Positions 51,978 through 59,738 of a DNA stretch of 64,000 bases are shown here, in pieces (position 1 is the stretch's first letter; each line of letters opens with the position of its first letter). Origin of the DNA: Streptomyces venezuelae (lineage in GTDB: Bacteria > Actinomycetota > Actinomycetes > Streptomycetales > Streptomycetaceae); NCBI RefSeq assembly GCF_008642375.1, contig NZ_CP029194.1, positions 8,116,501-8,180,500 on the forward strand, written 5' to 3'. The notes beneath the pieces are model-generated. The model saw only the letters and a list, made by a program, of their open reading frames with translations. It was not told the DNA's origin and searched no databases. A program made the translations under genes and the position numbers.

Positions 51978-52341
51978 TGTATTGATCACGAGCGTTGTTA
52001 ACGCTGGCTGGGTCTTGATCATGGCGAAGACCTCCGGTGTGGTGGAGGTGTCTAGGCTTCACCGCACACGGAGGTCTTCGTGTCCCACCGTAATGCCCGT
52101 CTGACCGTTCACGGCAGGCGGATCCTGGTCGAACGTGTCCGTTCCGGCCGTCCGGTCGCGCATGTGGCCGCGGAGATGGGCATATCGAGGCCCACGGCCC
52201 ACAAATGGGTCCGCCGTTGGAAGGCCGAAGGCGATGCGGGCCTGGCAGACTTCCTCCACACCTACAACCACCACCGCTGCCACACCGCACTCGACGGACC
52301 CACGCCCATCAGCCGCGTCAACAACGCTGCGGGTCAATACA
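51978..52341 (+). mobile_element. IS481-family derived mini-element (internal deletion)
   Basis: Ends TGTATTGA and TCAATACA open longer imperfect terminal inverted repeats; 'GAGCGTTGTTAACGC' inside the left end pairs with 'GCGTCAACAACGCTG' near the right end. Both sides carry CCTAGG (51972-51977 and 52342-52347), the NCTAGN target duplication expected of IS481. It is far shorter than the 1 kb or more of a full element: the transposase interior, including the catalytic DDE core, is gone. It is therefore non-autonomous and would need a transposase in trans. Confidence 0.8.
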
Positions 52342-52346
52342 CCTAG
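52080..52346 (+). pseudogene. truncated IS481-type transposase, in-frame internal deletion
   Basis: GTG at 52080; 88 codons. Residues 1-55 ('SHRNARLTVHGRRILVERVR', 'VAHVAAEMGISRPTAHKWVR') are the N-terminal helix-turn-helix domain. They are fused directly to the C-terminal end 'FLHTYNHHRCHTALDGPTP' with roughly 235 residues missing. The stop codon TAG lies inside the CCTAGG target duplication. The product could still bind transposon ends, but it cannot catalyse transposition. Confidence 0.75.
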
Positions 52347-52531
52347 GGCCTGTCTTCCGGATCATGCCGGTCTCGCAGGGCCCGGCACGCACGCTCGCCG
52401 CGTCGTCGTCGGTCGCCAACGTCCCCCGTAGCCCTTCGGGCACGGGAGGTGCCCCCACCGCGCTGACTCCCTCCTCCGCCTTGCGATCGCGGCCCCGCTC
52501 CCTGATCCGGCCTGATCCGCCGGACAGGCCC
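52346..52531. mobile_element. MITE-like repeat
   Basis: Terminal inverted repeats GGGCCTGTCTTCCGGATCA (52346-52364) and TGATCCGCCGGACAGGCCC (52513-52531) match at 16 of 19 positions and enclose 148 bases without a gene. The element abuts the right duplication of the IS481-type remnant. Interior strings such as 'CTCCGCCTTGCGATCGCGG' look familiar from dispersed Streptomyces intergenic repeats, but I cannot verify that here. Confidence 0.5.
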
Positions 52532-52632
52532 CAGCTGCCGGAGGGCTTCGACGCGTACGCCTGGCCGCAGGACGACAGGGCGCCCGGGTGGGCGCCCGTG
52601 CAGACGCGCGCGTCGGAGAGGTACCGGAGAGG

Positions 52633-54195
52633 TCAGAGACCGGTGACCTTGGAGCTCGCCGACAACTCGTAGACCAGGGTGACCTTTCGGCGCCCGCCGG
52701 GCGGCAGGGCGACGTCCCAGCGGACGATGCCCTCGGCGTCGACCTCGTCCGGCGCCGGCGAGCACGCGTCCGCGCGCAGGCGCACCTCCACCGCCGCGAC
52801 CTCGGAGACCGGGATCCGTTCCCGCAGCGCGACCACCCGGTCTCCTTGCTCCCCGGGGCCGGAGAACCGTGACAGATACAGCTGGACCGTACGCGTGACC
52901 ACGGTCCGCTGGGTGATCCCGGTCGTGTCGCGCGTCTCCTCGGCCCGCCGGACGACCCGGTAGTCGTCGCGGCTGCCGAAGGCCAGCTCGACGGGGGCGC
53001 CGGGAGCGGTGAACTCGAGCGTGCCCCGACCGCCGAACCCGCCGTCGCGGACCAGGTCCACGGGACCGGCGAGCAGCGCGTGGCCGGAGAGGTTGTCGAA
53101 CCGCACCACCTGGGTCACCAGGGGAGACAGTTCGGGGGAGCAGGCGTACTCCCGGTGGGCGCCCGCCGTGAACGCGGACAGCGGCACGCGGTGGGCACGC
53201 CCGTCACCCGGCACCGAGACCGGCGCGGGGGACCTCAGCACCCGTGCCTCGCCGCCGTCGTCCACCCCCGGCAGGCCGAGCACCGGAACCGGGCCGAGAC
53301 TCCCGATCTCCTCCTCGCGCAGCTCGACGTCGACGGTACGACGCTCCGCCGCCGAGCGGTCCTTGAGCGTCAGCCGGTCCTCGCCGAGCCTGGGCGGCTC
53401 GGTGGCCAGCGCAGAGCGGGCCGTCGACAGGGTCAGTCGTACGTCCGACCAGTCCTCGCCCGTGCGCTGCCAGACCGTCGCCTCGGTCTCCAGCGTCAGC
53501 GACTCCCCGTCGAGCGCGGCCCGGTAGGCGGGGCGCCACAGCGCGCACGAGGTGAGATGGCTCAGCCGCAGGGTGCCCGGCCCGGCCGCCGAGGCGTCCA
53601 CGGTCAGCTCGACGTGACCGACCAGCTCGGCGGGCTCCTCCTCGGCGAGCTCCATGGCCCGTCGGCAGGCGCCGAGTTCGGCGATGACGGCGGACAGCCG
53701 GGCCTCGACGGTACGGAGTCGCTCACCGTGCTCGTCGCGCTCCTCGTCCACCCGGTCGAGCTCACGGGCCCAGCGGGGGCGCTCGCTCTCCCCGTGGCCC
53801 GTACCCTCGCCGATCTCCCGCAGGACGTCCGAGGCGAGGCGGCCGAGCAGGTCGAGACGGGCGCGGAGCCGGTCGCGCCGCTGCTCAAGGGTGACCCGCT
53901 CGCCTTCGAGGGCGTGGACGCGGAGGCGCAGGTCCGAGTCGTCGTCGGCCGACGGCAGCGGGCCGCGCGGCGTCCAGTCGCGGACGATCCGCACGTCGAG
54001 GACGGTCGCGGGGCGCTCGGCGGTCACCTCGGCGTGGAGGGTGCGGTCGACGGCCAGCGCGCTGACGGGTCCGAGGCGCAGCCGCTGGACCCCGGCCACC
54101 AGGTCGAGCACGGTGGAGCGCTCGACATGGGCGCGGTCCTCGAGGCAGGTGACGGCGGTGACGGGGAGGGGGATCGGCTTGGGGTCCGTGGACAT
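52633..54195 (-). CDS. DUF4139 (MuiA-like) protein
   Basis: A 520-residue soluble protein. The N-terminal DUF4140-like part begins 'VTAVTCLEDRAHVERSTVLD'; a coiled coil follows (about 88-180, 'RLRVHALEGERVTLEQRRDRL'). The C-terminal DUF4139 beta-rich part has 'LWRPAYRAALDGESLTLETEATVWQRTGEDW', split here across the family motif, and ends 'GRRKVTLVYELSAS'. Function unknown; a homologue was named mucoidy inhibitor A. It lies 8 bases after a longer paralogue, so the two form an operon and may form a heteromer. Confidence 0.82.
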   Translation of the reverse strand: MSTDPKPIPLPVTAVTCLEDRAHVERSTVLDLVAGVQRLRLGPVSALAVDRTLHAEVTAERPATVLDVRIVRDWTPRGPLPSADDDSDLRLRVHALEGERVTLEQRRDRLRARLDLLGRLASDVLREIGEGTGHGESERPRWARELDRVDEERDEHGERLRTVEARLSAVIAELGACRRAMELAEEEPAELVGHVELTVDASAAGPGTLRLSHLTSCALWRPAYRAALDGESLTLETEATVWQRTGEDWSDVRLTLSTARSALATEPPRLGEDRLTLKDRSAAERRTVDVELREEEIGSLGPVPVLGLPGVDDGGEARVLRSPAPVSVPGDGRAHRVPLSAFTAGAHREYACSPELSPLVTQVVRFDNLSGHALLAGPVDLVRDGGFGGRGTLEFTAPGAPVELAFGSRDDYRVVRRAEETRDTTGITQRTVVTRTVQLYLSRFSGPGEQGDRVVALRERIPVSEVAAVEVRLRADACSPAPDEVDAEGIVRWDVALPPGGRRKVTLVYELSASSKVTGL

Positions 54196-54203
54196 GGCGG
54201 GTG

Positions 54204-56336
54204 TCAGCTCCTGCGGTTGCCGCCGACCAGGGCCTTGCCGGTCGGGATGCGGATCTCGTAACGGCCGTCGAGGGCGGTGGTGGCGCCTGCCGGGAGGTCG
54301 ACCCGCCAGAGGCGGGTGCCCGGTGCGTGGCGATCGGCCCCCGTGTCGGCGGCGGGTGTCGTCCAGTCGGCGCGCTCCTCGATCCGGACGTCGGACTCGG
54401 AGGTGACCGGAACCCGCTCGTGGACCTCGACGGTGACGGGCCTCGCGAGCCCGTTGGCCAGCTCCACATGGACGCGGTGGTCGAGGACGGTGGTGTTGTT
54501 GCGCAGGCCCGCGGTCGACTCGTGGACGTTCGTGCGCCGCGTGACCCGGATGCCCTCGGCAGGCCCGAGGCCGACCCGGCGGACTCCGCCCGGGGCGAGC
54601 GTGGGCAGCGCGGCGGTCAGCAGGAAGTCGTCGTCGACGGTGACCTCGACCGGGCCCGCGAGGAGGGCCTGAGTGGTGGAGTTGTCGAGGACCAGCGTCG
54701 CGTACACCGTCGGCTCCACGGACGGCACGCAGAGGTACTCGGTCCGCAGACCGACCGGGATCTCGCCGACGGTGACGGTGTGCCAGGTGCCGTCCGAGGG
54801 GATGTCGGCGCGGGCGGCGGCGTCGAAGCGGTGGTCGAAGGAACCGGCCGACTCGCGGGGCCGCCTGGCGTGCCCGGGCAGTGGCAGCGCGGCCACCGCC
54901 TCGGCGCGCCGGCGGTACTCGGCCGCCACGGGATCGAACGGGGCGTCGGGGAACAGCCGGCCCCTGCGCGTGCCCTGCTCTTCGGGGCCGGACAGGACGA
55001 GGGAGGCGTAGTCGAGCTCGGCGCCGCTCGGCCGCGGCGGACCGTTCACCGGCGCCGGAGGGGGTGTCGGCGCGGCTCCGGCGGGCGCGGGGGCCGGCGC
55101 GCCGGGTGCCGAGGGCGCAGGGGGAGCCATGCGTGCCAGGGGAGCGGGTGCACCCGCGAAGGACCCGCCGACGGAGCGCTGCCGCTCCTGCGAGGGACCA
55201 GGGGCCGGACCGCCGGGCACGGGGAGCGCGCCGGGAGCACCGCCGTAACCCTGAGGCATCGAGGGCATCGACGGCGCGGGCGGCGGTGGCGGTGGTGACG
55301 GAGCGGATCCGGGTGCGCCGCCGACGGCCACGGCCGCCCCGCCCCAGGCCGCTGACCCGCCGACGGCCGGACGAGGCCCCGCCGCGTCGTAACCGGAGAA
55401 CAGGTCGGCGAGCCCCGCCGGAGGCTCGCGCCAGCCGGACGGCGCGGGGGCGTCCTGACGGCGTCCGACCCGGATCGAGCGGAGCTGCGGCAGGTCCGTA
55501 CGGCGACGGAGATCGGCGGTGGCCAGCGCGACGCGCACGCCGGTCCAGTCCTCGCCGGTCCGCTGGGCGACCGAGGCGCGCAGCACCAGGCGTCCGGTGC
55601 CGTCGCCCTGACGGTGGCGCAGACGGTACGTGGGCACCCAGACGGCACCGGGCACCCCGTACTCCACCTCCACCTCGACCTCATCCTCGACGTCGAGGTC
55701 AGCCTCACCGTCAGGGTCACCGGTACCGGTACCGGTCACGTCGAGGGTCAGGACCGCGCAGACCGAGGTCTCCACGTGTGAGGGCGGGGCGTCGGTGGAC
55801 GCGCGGTCGAGCCGGTCGGCGGCGACGGTCAGCTCGTGCTCGGCGACGCGCAGCGCCTCCTCCAGTTCGACGAGGCGGGCGTGCTGCGCCGTCAGCCGGC
55901 CGTCGACGAAGTCGGCGAGCTCCAGCCAGGCGTCGACCGGGGCGCGGCGGTGCGGATCCTCGCGCTTGCGGGCGGGCGCGATGGGGCGGAGGGACTGGAC
56001 CTCGGCGATGCGCTCCCGCTGTCGGTCCCGGCGGCCCAGCGCCGCCTCGTACACGTCGCGCAGCAGCTCGACCTCGCGCCGCGAGGCGTCGGACGCCCCG
56101 GTGCCGAGCGGCTCGGCCTCGACCTCCACCCGGGCCTCGGTGACCCGGACGTGGCCGCTTCCCCGGACGCGCGCCCGCAGGGAGCCGGGGTCCATCGAGC
56201 GCGGCAGCCCCGTCACCCGTATCCGGCCGTCGGAGGGCACGGAACCCCGGGCGAGGCGGACGCAGACCGCCCCCTGTGCGTACACGACGACCGAGTCGAG
56301 TGCCGACCCCCACCGCCCTACTTCCCCAGCCGCCAT
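54204..56336 (-). CDS. DUF4139 (MuiA-like) protein with long disordered linker
   Basis: A 710-residue paralogue of the next gene. The same order is seen: N-terminal 'DSVVVYAQGAVCVRLARGS', a helical region (about 85-180), then 'GAVWVPTYRLRHRQGDGTGRLVLRA' split by the family pattern 'SVAQRTGEDWTGV'. An insert of about 140 residues (310-450) very rich in Pro, Gly, Ala and Ser interrupts the DUF4139 domain before 'GLRTEYLCVPSVEPTVYATL'. No signal peptide or membrane helix. The insert suggests a flexible arm. Start ATG at 56336; upstream gene of the two-gene unit. Confidence 0.82.
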   Translation of the reverse strand: MAAGEVGRWGSALDSVVVYAQGAVCVRLARGSVPSDGRIRVTGLPRSMDPGSLRARVRGSGHVRVTEARVEVEAEPLGTGASDASRREVELLRDVYEAALGRRDRQRERIAEVQSLRPIAPARKREDPHRRAPVDAWLELADFVDGRLTAQHARLVELEEALRVAEHELTVAADRLDRASTDAPPSHVETSVCAVLTLDVTGTGTGDPDGEADLDVEDEVEVEVEYGVPGAVWVPTYRLRHRQGDGTGRLVLRASVAQRTGEDWTGVRVALATADLRRRTDLPQLRSIRVGRRQDAPAPSGWREPPAGLADLFSGYDAAGPRPAVGGSAAWGGAAVAVGGAPGSAPSPPPPPPAPSMPSMPQGYGGAPGALPVPGGPAPGPSQERQRSVGGSFAGAPAPLARMAPPAPSAPGAPAPAPAGAAPTPPPAPVNGPPRPSGAELDYASLVLSGPEEQGTRRGRLFPDAPFDPVAAEYRRRAEAVAALPLPGHARRPRESAGSFDHRFDAAARADIPSDGTWHTVTVGEIPVGLRTEYLCVPSVEPTVYATLVLDNSTTQALLAGPVEVTVDDDFLLTAALPTLAPGGVRRVGLGPAEGIRVTRRTNVHESTAGLRNNTTVLDHRVHVELANGLARPVTVEVHERVPVTSESDVRIEERADWTTPAADTGADRHAPGTRLWRVDLPAGATTALDGRYEIRIPTGKALVGGNRRS

Positions 56337-56452
56337 GTGCTCCGCTCCCCGCCGCGTCGATGCCGACCGAAGCCTACGTCGCCGGCCGGGGAGGACGGGC
56401 GGGGATTACGGTGAAGCCGACCGCGCGGGGGCTCGGCCGGACAGAGGACGAG

Positions 56453-57123
56453 CTAGGGCTGGGCCAGGCTCCGGAAGAGAGCGTCGATCTCCGTCCGGTC
56501 GGCGACCAGCGCGAGGGTGTCGAAGGACATCCCACTCACCGCCCGGGCCGAAGCGCTCCACGATCCCGAACGGGATGTCCCTGCCCTTCGATCCGGAGAC
56601 CGTGCCGTGCCACTCCACGTAGGTCGTGGTCCTGCCGAAAGCGGCCTGGCCGGACTTGAAGCGGACGTCCGCCGTGCCGAAGAACCGCTGCAGGTAGGCC
56701 CGCTTGCCGGCCTCTGTCCTCAGCGGAGCGTCCAGCCCCGGCCCCGACAGCCGTACGTTGCCCGTCCGGGCGAGCAGGGCGTCGACGCCCTCCCCGTTCC
56801 ATGCCGCCAGGCGGTCCGGGATCTCCACGGCCCGCAAGCGCTCGGGCGCCGGGCCGCGGGAAGGGGCCGGGCCGGAGTCCGCGATCCCGGCGAAGAGGCC
56901 CTCGGGCACCTGCTCCGGGAGCGTGTCGCGGAACAGGGCGTAGCGGTCGTAGCAGCGGCGGTTCCACTGGCCGAACATCACGACACCGCCGTCGGCCACC
57001 ACGTCCGTGCCCAGGTAGCGCAGGCCGGGTGTCGAGATAGGCCTTCACCCGGGGGTGACTCAGGTCCCCGACGGCCGGCGGGGCGCCGGTCGGCAGCTCA
57101 CCGAAGGCGATCTGGCGCTGCAT
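56453..57123 (-). pseudogene. NTF2/SnoaL-like protein gene with two frameshifts
   Basis: ATG at 57123 begins 'MQRQIAFGELPTGAPPAVGD'. The sense leaves that frame near 57028 and continues as 'LRYLGTDVVADGGVVMFGQW', 'CYDRYALFRDTLPEQVP' and 'RFFGTADVRFKSGQAAFGRT', then leaves that frame near 56530 and finishes with 'SFDTLALVADRTEIDALFRS' and a TAG at 56453. Joined, it would be about 220 residues of an NTF2-like fold. Each junction needs only a one-base change in a G/C run, so either a young pseudogene or consensus errors explain it. Confidence 0.65.
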
Positions 57124-57537
57124 GAATGCGCCGCCCCCACCACGACTCCCACCAGACCACGGCGACCCGCGAACATTCCGTACCTCGTCTCGTTCCCGCC
57201 CGATGCGGCCCGTTGCCGCTCGGGTCCACCGAGGCGGGGGCCGATTACTCCTGACGTAATGAGGAGCCTCCCGGAGCCTCGATCAACCGCCTGCTCCCCC
57301 ACGCTTCAGGGAGCCACGGCGTTGGCCGAAGTTCGCCCACGTCCGCTGAATGTCGCCGCGCCGACAAGGGGCCCTGCCCTGTCACACCCCGCCCACCAGG
57401 CCGTTTCACACTCCCGGCACAGGATGAAAGAGGTCCACTCGTCGCCCGTCTGGCTGTGGGGAGTGGCGGGGGGTGAGGCTGCGCACGACTGTTGGTGAGG
57501 AAGGGCCGCCGATTCTCTATTCGTAAAGGAGACCGCT
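57124..57537. promoter_or_regulatory. upstream region of the RiPP-like locus
   Basis: These 414 bases separate the NTF2-like gene from the peptide gene and must contain the rightward promoter. AT-rich patches occur at about 57240-57260 (TGACGTAATGAGG) and 57509-57530 (GATTCTCTATTCGTAAAGGAG, split here; the last part is the ribosome binding site). A 24-codon open frame at 57424-57498 is listed separately. No transporter, protease or immunity gene is visible. Confidence 0.4.
57424..57498 (+). other. 24-codon open frame ending Asp-Cys-Trp
   Basis: ATG at 57424 gives 'MKEVHSSPVWLWGVAGG' and ends 'EAAHDCW'. The spacing to any ribosome binding site is poor (AGG touches the ATG), so translation is doubtful. 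It is noted because it ends only 39 bases before the Cys-containing precursor gene and itself ends in Cys-Trp. Confidence 0.2.
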
Positions 57538-57732
57538 ATGGGTTCTGAAAGGGGCAGGAACCAGCCCTCGGTCGACGTCGAAGTCGACAACGCAGGCCGC
57601 ATCATCGTCAATGCGCCGGAGATTGCGGCGCAGCTACGAGAAGCGAAATCGTCCTCACCCGCCATGGCGCGAACCGTGATCAACAATGGTTGCAACCTCG
57701 TGCCCATGTGTGGCTTCACCCCGGAGGAGTAG
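57538..57732 (+). CDS. putative RiPP precursor peptide
   Basis: A 64-residue peptide with a good ribosome binding site (AAAGGAG, 7 bases before ATG). The N-terminal 45 residues look like a leader with an amphipathic stretch ('GRIIVNAPEIAAQLREAKSS'). The C-terminal core is 'TVINNGCNLVPMCGFTPEE' with Cys52 and Cys58 separated by five residues. This layout (charged leader, short Cys-containing tail, next to a radical SAM/SPASM gene) is that of sactipeptide- or ranthipeptide-type precursors, though the sequence matches no family I know. The GC content is visibly lower than in neighbours, suggesting transfer. Confidence 0.65.
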   Translation: MGSERGRNQPSVDVEVDNAGRIIVNAPEIAAQLREAKSSSPAMARTVINNGCNLVPMCGFTPEE

Positions 57733-57757
57733 CCAGCGGTCGACCGAGACCCACGTG

Positions 57758-57785
57758 CCTGCGGCCGCGACTGGCCGGCCGCAGG
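57758..57785. terminator. attenuator-type hairpin between precursor and maturase genes
   Basis: Stem CCTGCGGCC (57758-57766) with GGCCGCAGG (57777-57785) and a 10-base loop, 26 bases after the peptide stop and about 60 bases before the radical SAM gene. In RiPP operons such hairpins let the peptide be made in excess over the enzyme. No T run follows, so partial readthrough is likely. Confidence 0.6.
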
Positions 57786-57847
57786 TGACTCCAACTCCTC
57801 TCCTGTCGAACACTGTTCGCCTTCGTCAATGCATCGGGGTGTGATCC

Positions 57848-58984
57848 ATGAGTAATTCCGCCGGCTCGTCCAGTCGCGCGCAAGAAGCCTTCCAGGAAGA
57901 ACTCGTCGCATCATTCACGGATGAAACCCTGCACTTGATCATCCTTCCAACTGAGCAATGCAATTTCCGTTGCACATACTGCTACGAGGACTTTGCGATC
58001 GGTCAGATGGATGTGTCCACCGTGCAGGGCGTCAAGCGGCTGTTGGACAGAAGACTGGATGGGCTGCAGCGCCTGAGCATCTCGTGGTTCGGCGGCGAAC
58101 CCCTCTTGGGGCGAGGAGTGGTGGAGGATGTGTCGGCCCACATCACCGAAGCAGTGGCTGCCAGGCCGGAGCTGCGGTACGAGGCCGATATGACCACCAA
58201 TGGCTATCTCCTCGATCTTCCGACGACGGAGAAGCTGACAGCGCTCGGCATCCGCGCCTACCAGATTTCCCTGGACGGACCGGAAGCCGTACACGACACC
58301 ACCCGCGTCAGAGTCAACGGCAGCGGCACCTTTCAGCGCATCTGGAACAATCTGTTGTCGATCCGGGCCAGCAGGGTCCCGGTGCGTGTCACTCTCCGAA
58401 TCCATCTCTCGCCCGCCACCTTGCCATATATGCCGGACTTCCTCGCTCGGGTCCGTGACACGTTCCTTGACGATGAACGCTTCTCCGTCAGCCTCAGGCC
58501 GGTCGAACGAATGGGCGGCCCCAACGACGAGTCCATTGACATCATTTCAGGGAGCGCACGGGCCAGAATCATCGAGGACCTCGAGGAGGTACTCGGCGCC
58601 CGGCCGTCCACCTCGCGAGAAACCGAAACAATGGATGTCTGCTACGCGGCACGTCCGAACTCGTTCGTCATTCGGTCCAACGGCAGCATCGCGAAGTGCA
58701 CCGTGGCGCTCAATGATCCGGCGAACAGCGTCGGACACCTGCTGCCTGACGGCACACTCCGGATCGACAACGAGCACCTGATGCCTTGGGTACGCGGATG
58801 GGCACGCCGCGACCGGGCCTCCGTGCGCTGCCCCTACGTCGGCATGCCGCGTTCGGCACCGCAGCTCCTGCAGATTGGTTCCGGCCCTCGGCCACGAGTC
58901 GACGCGCGGAGCAAGCCGAGCGCGGATCCGGTCCTGCGAGGGCGCGGCCAATCAGAAGTGGCAGCCGGTCGGTTGATGAGGTGA
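57848..58984 (+). CDS. radical SAM/SPASM peptide maturase
   Basis: A 378-residue protein. The radical SAM cluster motif CxxxCxxC is 'TEQCNFRCTYCYEDF' (Cys38, 42, 45). SAM-binding segments follow: 'SISWFGGEPLLG', 'MTTNGYLL', 'YQISLDGPEAVHD'. The C-terminal part has a SPASM/twitch-type Cx13Gx4C: it starts 'CYAARPNSFVIRSNG' and ends at 'AKC', with one more Cys in 'VRCPYVG'. Only three auxiliary Cys are seen, fewer than a full SPASM, so it may hold one auxiliary cluster. It should form a radical-based crosslink (for example thioether) in the upstream peptide. The poorly conserved basic tail after residue 340 is unusual. The weak ribosome binding site and the hairpin suggest low expression. Confidence 0.85.
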   Translation: MSNSAGSSSRAQEAFQEELVASFTDETLHLIILPTEQCNFRCTYCYEDFAIGQMDVSTVQGVKRLLDRRLDGLQRLSISWFGGEPLLGRGVVEDVSAHITEAVAARPELRYEADMTTNGYLLDLPTTEKLTALGIRAYQISLDGPEAVHDTTRVRVNGSGTFQRIWNNLLSIRASRVPVRVTLRIHLSPATLPYMPDFLARVRDTFLDDERFSVSLRPVERMGGPNDESIDIISGSARARIIEDLEEVLGARPSTSRETETMDVCYAARPNSFVIRSNGSIAKCTVALNDPANSVGHLLPDGTLRIDNEHLMPWVRGWARRDRASVRCPYVGMPRSAPQLLQIGSGPRPRVDARSKPSADPVLRGRGQSEVAAGRLMR

Positions 58985-59080
58985 GTCACCCCTGTCCGGC
59001 GGATGCCACGGCTCCGCCGGACAGGCGCCCTGGGGTCCGTCCGGCGCCGCGGTGCGGACCGAAGCGGATCCCTGCCGGTC

Positions 59081-59614
59081 TCAGCCGACCCGGGCGGCGA
59101 TGGTGCGCGCGCAGTCCAGGGACTCGGTGTGCGTCGTGTCCACCTCCAGGTCGTAGAACACGTCCTTGTGCACCGACTCCGCCTGCGTCGCCGCCATGCC
59201 CGGGACACGGTCTCCCCGCGCGACCTCCCGGCCGGCGGCGGTCGCGCTCGCGCACCGCACGCCCACCCACAGCACCGGCACGTCGCCCAGCGCCGTCCGC
59301 CACCGCTGCTGGGAGGCCGACCCGCCGAGGAAGACGTCGTCGATGATGATCCGCGCGCCCGCACGGGCCATCGTCGCGACGCCTTCCCGCCAGGCCGCCT
59401 CCAGCGTGAGGAAGTCCGCCCCGATGCTGACCTCGCCGTCCGCCGCGAACGCGATTCCGTCGTCCGAGGCCTGCATCCGCGCGGGCAGGGCGTCGACGAA
59501 CGAGTCACAGCCGAAGGCCAGCCAGGGATCGGGCAGCACCGATTGCAGACACCTCACGATCCCGGACTTTCCCGAGCTGGAACCGCCGTTGAGGATGATC
59601 ATCTGAGTCGTCAC
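59081..59614 (-). CDS. chloramphenicol 3-O-phosphotransferase-like
   Basis: GTG at 59614 gives 'MTTQMIILNGGSSSGKSG', matching Streptomyces venezuelae Cpt; 177 residues. P-loop 'GGSSSGKSGIVRCLQSVLPD', catalytic Asp in 'LAFGCDSFVDALP', then 'ARAGARIIIDDVFLGG' and 'WVGVRCASATAAGRE'. Cpt phosphorylates the primary hydroxyl of chloramphenicol and inactivates it. No chloramphenicol biosynthetic genes are in the window, so it is a resistance or orphan small-molecule kinase. Leftward, convergent with the radical SAM gene. Confidence 0.88.
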   Translation of the reverse strand: MTTQMIILNGGSSSGKSGIVRCLQSVLPDPWLAFGCDSFVDALPARMQASDDGIAFAADGEVSIGADFLTLEAAWREGVATMARAGARIIIDDVFLGGSASQQRWRTALGDVPVLWVGVRCASATAAGREVARGDRVPGMAATQAESVHKDVFYDLEVDTTHTESLDCARTIAARVG

Positions 59615-59738
59615 CGCGTCACAGTAGGGCGTCCGGCGCGCGGCGGGAAACGCGTTTTCGCCGGACTTCCCTCCACTGCGGGACCTACTCTTCCTCGGGT
59701 ACGACAGATGCCGTCCGGCCACCCGTGGAGCAGCTCCG

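Noticed and set aside
57306..57914. Minus-strand open frame of about 200 codons across the peptide gene
   Set aside because: No recognisable domain and no good start; the plus-strand peptide and radical SAM genes have better signals and known motifs.
59081..59614. Evidence for a chloramphenicol biosynthetic cluster
   Set aside because: Only the phosphotransferase family is present; none of the biosynthetic genes is in the window.
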